64,000 bases of DNA from contig NZ_JANHKP010000001.1 of assembly GCF_024497955.1 (NCBI RefSeq), positions 1-64,000 of the forward strand. The letters run 5' to 3'. The translations under genes and the position numbers were made by a program. The stretch is from Streptomyces sp. C10-9-1 (GTDB lineage Bacteria > Actinomycetota > Actinomycetes > Streptomycetales > Streptomycetaceae). How positions within the stretch are numbered: position 1 is the stretch's first letter; each line of letters begins with the position of its first letter. The notes under the pieces were generated by a model. That model was not told the origin of the DNA and did no database searches. It saw only the letters and a list, made by a program, of their open reading frames with translations. Shown piece after piece: positions 46,397 through 54,222 of this stretch.

Positions 46397-46633
46397 TCAG
46401 CCGACCAGGAAGTCCGCCGCGCCCGCCTTGGCCCCCTGGATGAACGCGGCTATCTCGCTCCGGGTGTAGATGAGGGCGGGTCCGTCCGGGTCGGAGGACT
46501 GGCGTACGGCCACCCTGCCGTCGGCGAGCTTCATCGTCTCGACGCAGTTGCCGCCGTTTCCGCCGCTCCAGGGTTTGTGCCAGCCCTCCTCGCCCAGCTC
46601 GGCGGCGGGCATCCCGTTGTATATGCGTTTCAT
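46397..46633 (-). CDS. DUF397 small protein of a WhiJ-type locus
   Basis: 78 residues with the DUF397 pattern: WHKPWSGGNGGNCVET, ADGRVAVRQSSDPDGPALIYTRSEIAAFIQGAKAG. These small proteins are encoded beside XRE/DUF5753 regulators in Streptomyces and are thought to act as their antagonists or partners. It starts directly after the regulator stop codon (0-bp gap), so the pair is cotranslated. Confidence 0.92.
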   Translation of the reverse strand: MKRIYNGMPAAELGEEGWHKPWSGGNGGNCVETMKLADGRVAVRQSSDPDGPALIYTRSEIAAFIQGAKAGAADFLVG

Positions 46634-47494
46634 TCACAGCTCCCTGCGGAGTTCATCAAGGATCTCCTTCGTGCGTTGCGCCGACGCGGCCTGTGCCGCC
46701 ATGCGGTCCATCACCTCCAGGTGCGTGGCGACTTCGGGGCGCGCGTCCAGGTAGACGGCGCCGGTCAGGTACTCGCTGTAGACCATGTCCGGCAGTTCGG
46801 GCACCGAGAACCGGAAGAGCACGAAGGGCCCGTAGGTGCCCGGGTGGTGCCCACCGGCGAACTCGGCGATCTGGAGGGTCACATGGGGCAGCCGGGTGCA
46901 TTCGAGCAGCTTCTCCACCTGGCCCCGCAGCACCCCGGGCGCCCCGACCGGCCTGCGCAGCACCGTCTCGTCCATGATCACCCAGAGCCTGGGCGCGTCC
47001 GGGCGGGCGAGCAGCGCCTGACGCTCCATCCGCAGGGCCACGTGGCGCTCGATCTCCTCCGGGTCGGTGTGGCCGACGGCCCCGCCCCGCATGATCGCCC
47101 GCGCGTAGTCCTCCGTCTGGAGCAGTCCGGGGACGAACTGCGGTTCATACGCACGGATGAGGCTGGCGGCACCCTCCAGGCTGACGTACATGCTGAACCA
47201 GCCGGGCAGGACGTCGTGGAAGCGCTGCCACCAGCCCGGCTTGTTGGCCTCCTCGGCCAGCTCCACGAAGCCCTGGGCCTCGTCCTCGGGCACGCCGTAG
47301 GCGGCCAGCAGCAGCTGGACGTAGGGGATCTTCAGCGCGACCTCGGCGGTCTCCATCCGGCGGATGGTGCCGGGTGCGACGCGCAGGACCTTCGCCGCCT
47401 CCTCGCGCCTGAGTCCGGCGCGTTCCCGGAGGTCCTGCAGACGCCGGCCCAGGACCACCTGTCCCACGGTGGGGGCGGACCGCGGCTCGCTCAC
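46634..47494 (-). CDS. XRE regulator with DUF5753 domain (WhiJ-type)
   Basis: 286 residues from GTG 47494, which follows GGAGGAG at 6 bases. The N-terminal helix-turn-helix is LQDLRERAGLRREEAAKVLRVAPGTIRRMETAE (about 18-50). The DUF5753 domain follows, with IRAYEPQFVPGLLQTEDYARAIM and ALRMERQALL. The GTG 47536 frame would add 14 residues and overlap the control region. With the DUF397 partner and the divergent ATPase gene it forms the classic three-part developmental locus of Streptomyces. Confidence 0.92.
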   Translation of the reverse strand: MSEPRSAPTVGQVVLGRRLQDLRERAGLRREEAAKVLRVAPGTIRRMETAEVALKIPYVQLLLAAYGVPEDEAQGFVELAEEANKPGWWQRFHDVLPGWFSMYVSLEGAASLIRAYEPQFVPGLLQTEDYARAIMRGGAVGHTDPEEIERHVALRMERQALLARPDAPRLWVIMDETVLRRPVGAPGVLRGQVEKLLECTRLPHVTLQIAEFAGGHHPGTYGPFVLFRFSVPELPDMVYSEYLTGAVYLDARPEVATHLEVMDRMAAQAASAQRTKEILDELRREL

Positions 47495-47559
47495 TTCGAC
47501 TCCTCCCCACGTGCTCCGATGCGAGCAGTGTGCCACGGAGCATCCGCCTTGAATACGAC

Positions 47560-47580
47560 CACTCTGAATTTTTCAGAGTG
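47560..47580. promoter_or_regulatory. perfect 21-bp palindrome between the WhiJ-type regulator and ATPase genes
   Basis: Arms CACTCTGAA (47560-47568) and TTCAGAGTG (47572-47580) flank TTT. It is the only AT-rich patch in the 126-bp divergent spacer, 65 bp before the regulator start and 40 bp before the ATPase start. This is the natural operator for the XRE protein. Confidence 0.65.
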
Positions 47581-47620
47581 AGCCTTGCCAAGGTGGCTGT
47601 TGCGGCGGGAGACTTGCCGT

Positions 47621-48121
47621 GTGAACCGTGACGCGCTCACCACCCCCCTCCTGGACGCGAGTCCGGCCGCCGACACCTTCCGCCACGGCTTCGAGGTGCC
47701 CGCGCGCGCCGAGTCCGTCTCACGGGCCAGACGCCGGGTGGGCGAGGTCCTGCACCGGTGGGGCGTCACCGGCGACGACCGCGAGACGGCCCTGCTGGTC
47801 GTCTCCGAGCTGGTCACCAACGCCGTGGTGCACACCGGCGGGCACCTCGTCTCCTGCCTGCTCCACCGCACCGCCGACCGCCTGCGCGTCACGGTCCACG
47901 ACCAGGGCTCGGAACCCTCCGGCCCGCGCGTCTGCCGGGACGCCCGAGGGGAGCGCGGGCGCGGCCTGCTCCTGGTCGAGGCGGTCAGCCTCGCCTGGGG
48001 GAGCTACGACGGCGAGCGCGGCACGGGCCGCTCGGTCTGGTGCGAACTCCCCATCCGCCCGGACGCGTTCCTCGCGGAAGGGCCCGGCAGCGGCCCGCGC
48101 GGCCCGGCGTGGCCGTGCTGA
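47621..48121 (+). CDS. RsbW-like anti-sigma/histidine-kinase-type ATPase
   Basis: 166 residues, HATPase_c_2 domain: VVSELVTNAVVHTGG (N box), VHDQGSEPSG (G1) and GRGLLLVEAVSLAWG (G2). Such single-domain ATPases bind or phosphorylate anti-anti-sigma partners; many sit beside WhiJ-type regulators. GTG 47621 with GGGAGA upstream is preferred; TTG 47585 would add 12 residues and is possible. The stop overlaps the next gene. Confidence 0.88.
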   Translation: MNRDALTTPLLDASPAADTFRHGFEVPARAESVSRARRRVGEVLHRWGVTGDDRETALLVVSELVTNAVVHTGGHLVSCLLHRTADRLRVTVHDQGSEPSGPRVCRDARGERGRGLLLVEAVSLAWGSYDGERGTGRSVWCELPIRPDAFLAEGPGSGPRGPAWPC

Positions 48122-48597
48122 GGATCCTCGCGAACCGACTGACCCGGGGCCCGGCAGCCGTCGGGGCCGGCCGGGAGGCGCACCGCCCCTCCCGGCCGGC
48201 CCCGCGCCCCCTCCCCTCGTTCCGGCGCGAGGAGGCCCGCCCGATCCGGCTCGAGGTGCCCGTCGCGGGCCCCGGCGGCCCGGGGTACGACGCCGTGGGG
48301 CTGCCCGCCCGGTACGGAGCACGGCTCATCGACCGGGCGGGCGGGGGAGGTTGCGTCTTCGCGGTCGACGGCTGGTGGTGGTGGATCGTCCCGGCCGGTT
48401 CCGACCACGGGCTGCGCTGGCCGCTGCCGTCCCACTACGCTCCCGGCGCCCGGGTGCCGGGGCACCGGCCCCGGCTGATCCGCGGCGCCGACGGCCCCTC
48501 CCCCTACACCCCGCCCATCCTGCTGTACCTGATGGCCTGCCAGCTGACCGGTTCCGAGCCGCACTGGCCCGTCGCGGCCCCGGGCCTGCGGCACTGA
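48115..48597 (+). CDS. hypothetical protein coupled to the RsbW-like ATPase
   Basis: About 160 residues; GTG 48115 overlaps the ATPase stop codon (GTG 48109 is equally possible). The N-terminus is Arg/Pro rich; the core DAVGLPARYGARLIDR, CVFAVDGWWWWIVPAGSD and PYTPPILLYLMACQLTG has a run of four Trp and looks folded. No family is recognised. Its tie to the ATPase suggests a partner in the WhiJ-type locus. Confidence 0.65.
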   Translation: MLRILANRLTRGPAAVGAGREAHRPSRPAPRPLPSFRREEARPIRLEVPVAGPGGPGYDAVGLPARYGARLIDRAGGGGCVFAVDGWWWWIVPAGSDHGLRWPLPSHYAPGARVPGHRPRLIRGADGPSPYTPPILLYLMACQLTGSEPHWPVAAPGLRH

Positions 48598-48707
48598 CCG
48601 GGCCCGCCTCCGCGCCCGCGGTGCGGCCCGGGACCGGCGGCCCGGGACCGGCCGGGCGGCTCCGGACCACCGGGGCGGGCCCCCGCCCGGGCCGATAGGC
48701 TTCCCGC

Positions 48708-49004
48708 ATGTCAGAAGCCAACGTCGACCCCGACGAGCACCCGGGTCTCACTCCGCGTCAGGCGCGCCGCATCCGCATAGCCCTCTCCGGCGGCATCATG
48801 ATCGCCGTGGGCGCGGTCCTGGCGCTGCGCCTGGGCAGTACGCACTCGGTACTCACCGTCGCGTTCTACGGGATGGCGCTGATCCTCTCCGGCAGCGCCC
48901 TGATGCTCAGCCGGGCGGGCCGCACCCGCTGGGCCACGCTCGTCCTGGGTGTCGGCGTCGCGGTGGCGGTCGTCGCGGAGTGGGCCCTCGCGTCCGTGCG
49001 CTGA
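48708..49004 (+). CDS. small membrane protein, three helices
   Basis: 98 residues: charged start (MSEANVDPDEHPGLTPRQARR), then hydrophobic segments at about 25-43, 47-66 and 75-92. ATG 48708; no strong ribosome-binding site. No family is recognised. It may be a DUF3017-like protein, but that is not certain. Confidence 0.65.
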   Translation: MSEANVDPDEHPGLTPRQARRIRIALSGGIMIAVGAVLALRLGSTHSVLTVAFYGMALILSGSALMLSRAGRTRWATLVLGVGVAVAVVAEWALASVR

Positions 49005-49038
49005 GGGGTGCGGGCGCCCGGCCCGGGCACGCGCCCGG

Positions 49039-49069
49039 GGGGCGGCGCGGTCCGCGCCCGTGCCGCCCC
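49039..49069. terminator. hairpin between convergent genes
   Basis: GGGGCGGC (49039-49046) pairs with GCCGCCCC (49062-49069) around a GC-rich loop that can fold further; outer G/C bases extend it with a bulge. It stands between the small membrane protein gene and the convergent MmyB-type gene. Confidence 0.5.
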
Positions 49070-49076
49070 GGGCCGG

Positions 49077-49970
49077 TCAGCCTCCCGAGACCGCCCGCAG
49101 ATACGGCTTGGCGCGACGGGCCCCCGGGACCGCGGAGCGGTTCTCGCGCAGTACCAGCGTGAGCCGGGTGTAGCCCTGGCCGCGCAGGCCGGCCGGAGTC
49201 TCGTCCACCACACGGCAGTCGGTGCTGCCCCAGCGCGGGTCGGGGTGGTGCACGGGGCGCACGGCTCCGTCGTGGCGGAGGGCGGTCGCGCCCACCGCAC
49301 TGATCCACAGCGGCAGGCCGCACCGGTAGGCGGCGTCCATGATCGGGTCGAGGGCGATGTCGTCGCGGACCGCCTGCAGGGCCCGGTCGTCCGCCCCGTC
49401 CCCCGCCTCCTCCAGGGCCGCGGCGAGCTGCGCCATGACGGGCAGGCACCAGCTGGTCTCGTGTTCGGCGAGCACCGTCCGCGCCTCGGGGTGGAAGAGC
49501 ACGAAGCGCAGGAAGTTCTGCTGGGGCATGGCGGTGGGGTGCGGGCCGATCGCGCGAAAGAGGGCGTCGTAGGCGGCGTTGGCGTGCACGACGTCCCATC
49601 GGCGGTCGATGAGCAGCGAGGGCAGCGGCACGGCGTCCATCAGGGCGGCGTAGTCGCGCAGGTACGCCTCCCCGTCCGGCTCCCGGGGCGGCTGCGGCTC
49701 GGCGGGCCGCGCAGGGGGCTGCGGGGCCGCGGGGGCGGGGTCCGGCAGCGGGTGCACGGGCCCCGGGGGGCGCACCGGCACGGGCCTGCGGCCGGGCGAG
49801 GAGGGCGGGACGGGACCCGAGGGGCGCAGCGGCGCGTTCCACGGGCCGGACACGGGGCGCTCACCGATCAGCCTGCGCAGCCGTATGCTCCTCACGCCGC
49901 CGCGCGCCGTTCCGGTCCGGCCCAGGGGTCCCTGGGTGCCGGTGAGTCCGATGCCCGCCTCGTTCGCCAT
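49077..49970 (-). CDS. MmyB-type ligand-binding domain protein lacking a helix-turn-helix
   Basis: 297 residues. From about residue 110 it matches the C-terminal ligand-binding domain of MmyB-like XRE regulators: YAALMDAVPLPSLLIDRRWDVVHANAAYDALF, FLRFVLFHPEARTVL, then ESG-like ETSWCLPVMAQLAAALEEA and YTRLTLVLREN. Normally an XRE helix-turn-helix precedes it; here the first 100 residues are Pro/Arg-rich and carry no such motif. ATG 49970 has AGGTGG 8 bases upstream; GTG 49982 is an alternative. It may act by binding another regulator or as a sensor. It is divergent from the XRE operon at 50225. Confidence 0.75.
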   Translation of the reverse strand: MANEAGIGLTGTQGPLGRTGTARGGVRSIRLRRLIGERPVSGPWNAPLRPSGPVPPSSPGRRPVPVRPPGPVHPLPDPAPAAPQPPARPAEPQPPREPDGEAYLRDYAALMDAVPLPSLLIDRRWDVVHANAAYDALFRAIGPHPTAMPQQNFLRFVLFHPEARTVLAEHETSWCLPVMAQLAAALEEAGDGADDRALQAVRDDIALDPIMDAAYRCGLPLWISAVGATALRHDGAVRPVHHPDPRWGSTDCRVVDETPAGLRGQGYTRLTLVLRENRSAVPGARRAKPYLRAVSGG

Positions 49971-50122
49971 CGAGAACGCCACCTCTCCGAAGTTCTCGAA
50001 GTCCTGCCAAGTCCCGCTCTGGCAGCCCCCTTTGGATCTTCTCGTTCTTCCGCGATCCTGCTACCGCGCAGCCACGGATGTCAACTATCGTGGCATTCGG
50101 CCGTCGTGAGCGCCGGTTTCGC

Positions 50123-50171
50123 GCCACAGCTGTGGCAAGGTGTGGCTGCCTTCGCCCATAACGGCTAATCT
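50123..50171 (+). promoter_or_regulatory. palindrome and -10 element upstream of the XRE-protease operon
   Basis: The perfect 14-bp palindrome GCCACAGCTGTGGC (50123-50136) lies 30 bp before TAATCT (50166-50171), a good -10 for the rightward operon. TGGCTG near 50143 could serve as a poor -35, which would fit activation. The first gene starts 53 bp further on. Confidence 0.5.
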
Positions 50172-50224
50172 CCCGGCAGCCCCTTGTGTGCGGGGCGGCC
50201 CCGCATGATCTAGGAGACCCACAG

Positions 50225-50857
50225 GTGACGGACGGCTTCTCGGTTCCGGGTCCGGCGTCGCACGGGCAGCTGGCGGCCACGGTCGCCCGCGTCGCCGACC
50301 TGGCGGACAAGCTCGGAATCAGCCATGACGAGGTCTTCGACATCGATCTGCTGTCGGAGGCCTCCGGCGTCCCGGCGGACGTGGTCCGGGCGCTGGTCGA
50401 CGGCAGACCGGCCGGCGAACCCGACCTCCAGGCACGCTTCCTGCAGCGCTTCGACCTGCTCCGGCGCACGCGCCTGAAGGCCAACGGCCGCCGCTACACA
50501 CAGCAGGAGATCGCCGACGGAGCAGGGATGTCGCGCCAGCAGGCCGGTGCCCTGATCAACGGCGACCGCAGGCCCACCATGGAGCACTGCGACGCCATCC
50601 AGCGCTTCTTCCGGGTGCACGCCGGCTTCCTCACCGCCGACGACGCGGACGCCCTGGAGACCGCCCTGCAACGCACCGAGCAGGGTCTGCTTCAGGACGT
50701 AGCCGGGGAAAGCGACCCGCTGGAGCGGCTCTTGCAGGACCATGGGGTGCGGGGCATCGCCTGGCGGGCGGCGCAGCTGCCCACGGACAAGCACCGGGAC
50801 AAGGTCACCGAGTGGCTGGACCTGCTCCTGGAGAGCGTGAAGCCGACGGGCACCTGA
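50225..50857 (+). CDS. XRE-family regulator, first gene of the 7-TM/FAD operon
   Basis: 210 residues from GTG 50225 (AGGAG 7 bases upstream). A helical N-terminus with DKLGISHDEVFDIDLLSEASGVP is followed by a central helix-turn-helix (RYTQQEIADGAGMSRQQAGALINGDRRPTMEHCDAIQRFF, about residues 99-138) and a helical C-terminus (WRAAQLPTDKHRDKVTEWLDLLLE). XRE regulators paired with ImmA/IrrE proteases are usually repressors cut by the partner on a signal. Here the protease gene follows 60 bp downstream. Confidence 0.88.
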   Translation: MTDGFSVPGPASHGQLAATVARVADLADKLGISHDEVFDIDLLSEASGVPADVVRALVDGRPAGEPDLQARFLQRFDLLRRTRLKANGRRYTQQEIADGAGMSRQQAGALINGDRRPTMEHCDAIQRFFRVHAGFLTADDADALETALQRTEQGLLQDVAGESDPLERLLQDHGVRGIAWRAAQLPTDKHRDKVTEWLDLLLESVKPTGT

Positions 50858-50917
50858 CAGCGGGACGTACGGGGATCCACACGTGTCCGAACGGCAACGG
50901 GCGGGGAAGGGAGAGCG

Positions 50918-51466
50918 ATGAGCATAGGCAGGGACATGCGCCGGCTGTGCGGCGAGCTGGTCGCCGGGATCGACCTTCCCGCCCCCACCGCTCCCGCCCA
51001 TCTCTACGGGGCGCTCTGCGGGGTGATGAGCCGCCGCCGCGGCAGGCCCGTCAGCTACCGCATGGCCTCCTTCCCCCCGGGGACGGCGAGCGGCCTGTGG
51101 CTCGACATGGCCGAACAGGACCTGATCGTCGTCGAGGAGCGCACCGCACCCGACCACCAGCTGGTCATCCTCGGCCACGAGCTCTGGCACATGAACGCCG
51201 GCCACTGCAGCCACCACGTCGAGGGCGCGGCCGTGGCCGCACGGCTGCTGAGTGACGAGGCCGACCTCCAGGCCACCGTGCGGCAGGTCGCCGCCCGTTC
51301 CCGCTCCGACGCGGCCGAGGAGCGGGAGGCGGAGAGCTTCGGGCTGCTGCTGGGCAGCAAGTGCCGCGCGTGGCTGCCCGGTTCGCCGGGGCGCGGGCCG
51401 GTGCGGCGGGACGGGCTGGCCGGGCGGATCGAGGCGTCCCTGGGATACCGAGGGCCGCAGGGCTGA
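50918..51466 (+). CDS. ImmA/IrrE-like metalloprotease
   Basis: 182 residues. The zinc site HELWH is at 87-91 (LVILGHELWHM), with a further Glu in EREAESFG about 50 residues on as probable third ligand. Homologues are often annotated as a toxin component. ImmA/IrrE proteins cleave a cognate XRE repressor (as ImmA with ImmR, IrrE with DdrO), so the XRE protein encoded just upstream is the likely substrate. ATG 50918 has GGAAGGGAGAG upstream. The 7-TM gene starts 4 bp after its stop. Confidence 0.87.
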   Translation: MSIGRDMRRLCGELVAGIDLPAPTAPAHLYGALCGVMSRRRGRPVSYRMASFPPGTASGLWLDMAEQDLIVVEERTAPDHQLVILGHELWHMNAGHCSHHVEGAAVAARLLSDEADLQATVRQVAARSRSDAAEEREAESFGLLLGSKCRAWLPGSPGRGPVRRDGLAGRIEASLGYRGPQG

Positions 51467-51470
51467 CCGA

Positions 51471-52658
51471 GTGGACGGTTCGGACTACTACATACCGGCC
51501 GCGGCCCTCGCCGTCGCGCTCGCGTGCAAGCTGCCGGGGCTCAGGCGCGACTGGCGCGACCCGCTGCTGCGTTCCGTGTGCGCGCTGCTGGTGCTCGGGG
51601 CCTGCACCTTCTTCTTCGCCGCGCCGCCCACGATCGGGGCCGTGAACCGGCTGACGGGTGTGCCGAACATCTCCGCGCCGCTGGTGTACTGCATCCTCTC
51701 GGCGTTCAGCGCCTCCTGCCTGATCCTGCTCGTCAACTGGCGCGGCGGGCCGCCACGGGAGACGCGCAGCGTCTCCGCCCGCTGGATGGCGGGGTACGCC
51801 GGCGTCGTGATCGCCCTGGTGGCGCTCTTCCTGCTCGGCGAGGCGCCTGTCGAGCGGCTGCGCGACCTGGACACCTACTACGCCAACACGCCCTACATCC
51901 GCGAGATGATCGTGCTCTACCTGATCGCCCACAGCGTGGCCGCGGTGAGCATGACCGTCCTGTGCTGGCGCTGGTCGACGCAGGTCCGCGGATGGCTGCG
52001 CGGCGGGCTGACCGTCATCGTGGTGGGGTCGCTGTTCAACCTCGCCTACGGGGCCAGCAAGTTCGCGGCCGTCTTCGCCCGCTGGGGCGGCACCGACTGG
52101 GACGGGCTGAGCAGTGTCCTCGCGCCGCCCCTGGCGTCCGTGGGCGCGCTGCTGAGCGCCGTCGGCTTCGTCCTCCCGCTGGTGGGCCAGCGGGTGTCCG
52201 ACCACTGGCACGCCTGGTCGGCGTACCGCAGGCTCGGCACGCTGTGGCAGGAGCTGCGGGCGGCCGCCCCGACCGGCACCCCGGCCGTGCGCATCTCCCC
52301 CTTCTCCCCCGTCGCGCTGCGGGTGACCCAGCGGGAGTCGGACATCCACGACGGCATGCTCCAGCTCGACCCGTACTTCGACCGCACCCTGCGCACCGCC
52401 GCCTACCGGGAGGCCCTCGCCTCGGGCGCCGACGCCCGCCAGGCCCAGGCCGTCGGCGACGCCGCCATGGTCGCCGCCGCCCTGCGGGCCAGGGCGGCCG
52501 ACCCCGAAGGGGAGATCATCAGCTCGGCCCAGGAGTACACATCCGAGGCGGCGGAGGGGCGGCGCGACCTGGTGCGCATGTCCCTGGCGCTGCGTCATTC
52601 CCCCGTCGTCGCTGCGGCGCGCGAGCGCGCGGCCAGGTCCGAGAGCGGTACCCCGTGA
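51471..52658 (+). CDS. 7-TM membrane protein, MAB_1171c family (operon copy)
   Basis: 395 residues from GTG 51471. About seven hydrophobic helices in residues 3-240 and a cytoplasmic C-terminal domain of about 150 residues (QRESDIHDGMLQLDPYFDRTLR, AQAVGDAAMVAAAL, RRDLVRMSLALRHSPVVAAA). The paralogue at 18307 aligns over its whole length. A 7-TM sensor feeding a protease-controlled repressor is an attractive model, but transport or enzyme roles are not excluded. Its stop overlaps the FAD monooxygenase start (GTGA), so the two are translated together. Confidence 0.87.
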   Translation: MDGSDYYIPAAALAVALACKLPGLRRDWRDPLLRSVCALLVLGACTFFFAAPPTIGAVNRLTGVPNISAPLVYCILSAFSASCLILLVNWRGGPPRETRSVSARWMAGYAGVVIALVALFLLGEAPVERLRDLDTYYANTPYIREMIVLYLIAHSVAAVSMTVLCWRWSTQVRGWLRGGLTVIVVGSLFNLAYGASKFAAVFARWGGTDWDGLSSVLAPPLASVGALLSAVGFVLPLVGQRVSDHWHAWSAYRRLGTLWQELRAAAPTGTPAVRISPFSPVALRVTQRESDIHDGMLQLDPYFDRTLRTAAYREALASGADARQAQAVGDAAMVAAALRARAADPEGEIISSAQEYTSEAAEGRRDLVRMSLALRHSPVVAAARERAARSESGTP

Positions 52659-54142
52659 GCGATCCCCTGAGAACCCGCCCGAGCACAGCGCGCACCGCGG
52701 TCGTCATCGGCGGCGGCCTGGCCGGCATGCTCGCCGCGGCCGCCCTGTCCGCGTCGGTGGACGAGGTCACCGTCGTCGAGCGCGACGTGCTGCCCGACGG
52801 GCCGCGGCCCCGCCGGAGCCTCCCCCAGGCCCACCACGCGCACCTGCTGTGGTCGGGCGGGGCGCGGGCGATCGAGTCCCTGCTGCCGGGCACGACCGCG
52901 CGCTGGCTGGCGGCGGGGGCACGGCGGATACCGCTGCCGACCGGACTGGTGTCGATGTCGGCCCTGGGCTGGTTCCGGCGGTGGCCGCCGATGCAGTTCC
53001 TCGTCGCCTGCAGCCGGGACCTGCTCGACTGGGTCGTGCGCGAGCAGGTCCTGGCCCGGCCCGGGGTGCGGCTGCTGGAGGGCACCGAACTGCTGGGCCT
53101 GGAGGGGGACCGGGCGCGGGTGCGGGGGGTGCGGATCCGGTGCGCCGAGCACGGCGAGCGCACCCTGGACGCCGACCTGGTGGTCGACGCCAGCGGACGG
53201 GGCTCCCGGGCCCCCCAGTGGCTGCGGGAGCTCGGCGTCGGCCCCGTGGCCGAGGAGACGGTGGACTCCGGGCTGGCCTACGCGACGCGGATCTTCCAGG
53301 CCCCGCCCGGGGCCGGGGAGTTCCCCGTGGTGAACGTCCAGGCGGACGCGCGCGAGCGGCGGCCCGGCCGCACGGCCACGATCGTGCCCATCGAGGGCGA
53401 CCGCTGGCTGGTGACGCTCTCCGGCACCCGGGGCGGGCAGCCGACCGCGGACGCGGCCTCCTTCGAGGACTTCGCCCGTTCGGTGCGGCACCCCGTGGTG
53501 GGCGAGCTGATCTCCCGGGCGAGACCGCTGACGGACGTCGTGGTCAGCCGCAGCACCGTCAACCGCAGGCGCTACTTCGAGAGGACCCGCGGCTGGCCGG
53601 AGGGCTTCGTCGTGGTCGGGGACGCCGTGGCGACCTACAACCCGGTCTACGGGCACGGCATGTCGGTGGCCGCGCAGGGGGTGCTGGCACTGCGCTCCGA
53701 AGTCGACCGCCACGGGGTGCGCGCCCCGGGTCTGGCGCTGCGGGTGCAGCGGGCGGTCGCCGGGCCGGTCGCCACGGCCTGGGACCTGGCCACGGGACAG
53801 GACATCCTCTACCCGGGGGCCGTCGGCAGGGGCCCGGGGCGCGGGTCGGAGGTGGTGCGCCGCTACCTGGACCGGCTGATGCTGACGGCGACCGGCCGCC
53901 CGCTGGTGACCAAGGCGCTGTTCGACGTGATGACGCTGTCGGCGCCGCTGACCTCGCTGCTGCGGCCGGAGATCGTGTGCGCCGTGCTCCGGGGACCGAA
54001 GCTGCCTCCGCTGCCCGGGCCCCCGCTGACGGCCCGGGAGCGGGAGGTCGCCCGCCGTCCGGTGGCGCACGACGAGGACCGCCGGGGCGAGCGGGTCCCT
54101 GCGTCCGGCGGCCCCGGCCGCCCGGAGGCCGGGGAGGGGTAG
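52655..54142 (+). CDS. FAD-dependent monooxygenase/oxidoreductase
   Basis: 495 residues. FAD-binding loop VVIGGGLAGMLAAAALS (residues 16-32), DLVVDASGRGSRAPQWL (the DG-like motif) and VVGDAVATYNPVYGHGMSVA (second FAD motif) place it among flavin monooxygenases and halogenase-like or geranylgeranyl-reductase-like enzymes. RSLPQAHHAHLLWSGG is a family signature. Its C-terminus carries FDVMTLSAPLTSLLRPEIV, perhaps membrane-associated. The substrate is unknown; coupling to the 7-TM gene suggests a membrane or lipid-like ligand. Confidence 0.88.
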   Translation: MSDPLRTRPSTARTAVVIGGGLAGMLAAAALSASVDEVTVVERDVLPDGPRPRRSLPQAHHAHLLWSGGARAIESLLPGTTARWLAAGARRIPLPTGLVSMSALGWFRRWPPMQFLVACSRDLLDWVVREQVLARPGVRLLEGTELLGLEGDRARVRGVRIRCAEHGERTLDADLVVDASGRGSRAPQWLRELGVGPVAEETVDSGLAYATRIFQAPPGAGEFPVVNVQADARERRPGRTATIVPIEGDRWLVTLSGTRGGQPTADAASFEDFARSVRHPVVGELISRARPLTDVVVSRSTVNRRRYFERTRGWPEGFVVVGDAVATYNPVYGHGMSVAAQGVLALRSEVDRHGVRAPGLALRVQRAVAGPVATAWDLATGQDILYPGAVGRGPGRGSEVVRRYLDRLMLTATGRPLVTKALFDVMTLSAPLTSLLRPEIVCAVLRGPKLPPLPGPPLTAREREVARRPVAHDEDRRGERVPASGGPGRPEAGEG

Positions 54143-54222
54143 GGGCCCGGCAGGCGGGGGTGCCCGTCACTGCCGGTGGGCGGCAGTGCTCGGGGAGCGG
54201 CCGGTGTGCCAGGCTGCCGGGC

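Noticed and set aside
52595..54070. Long leftward open frame opposite the FAD monooxygenase
   Set aside because: It is a typical GC-rich shadow; the sense strand has FAD-binding motifs and operon overlaps, while the antisense protein is low-complexity Arg/Pro/Gly.
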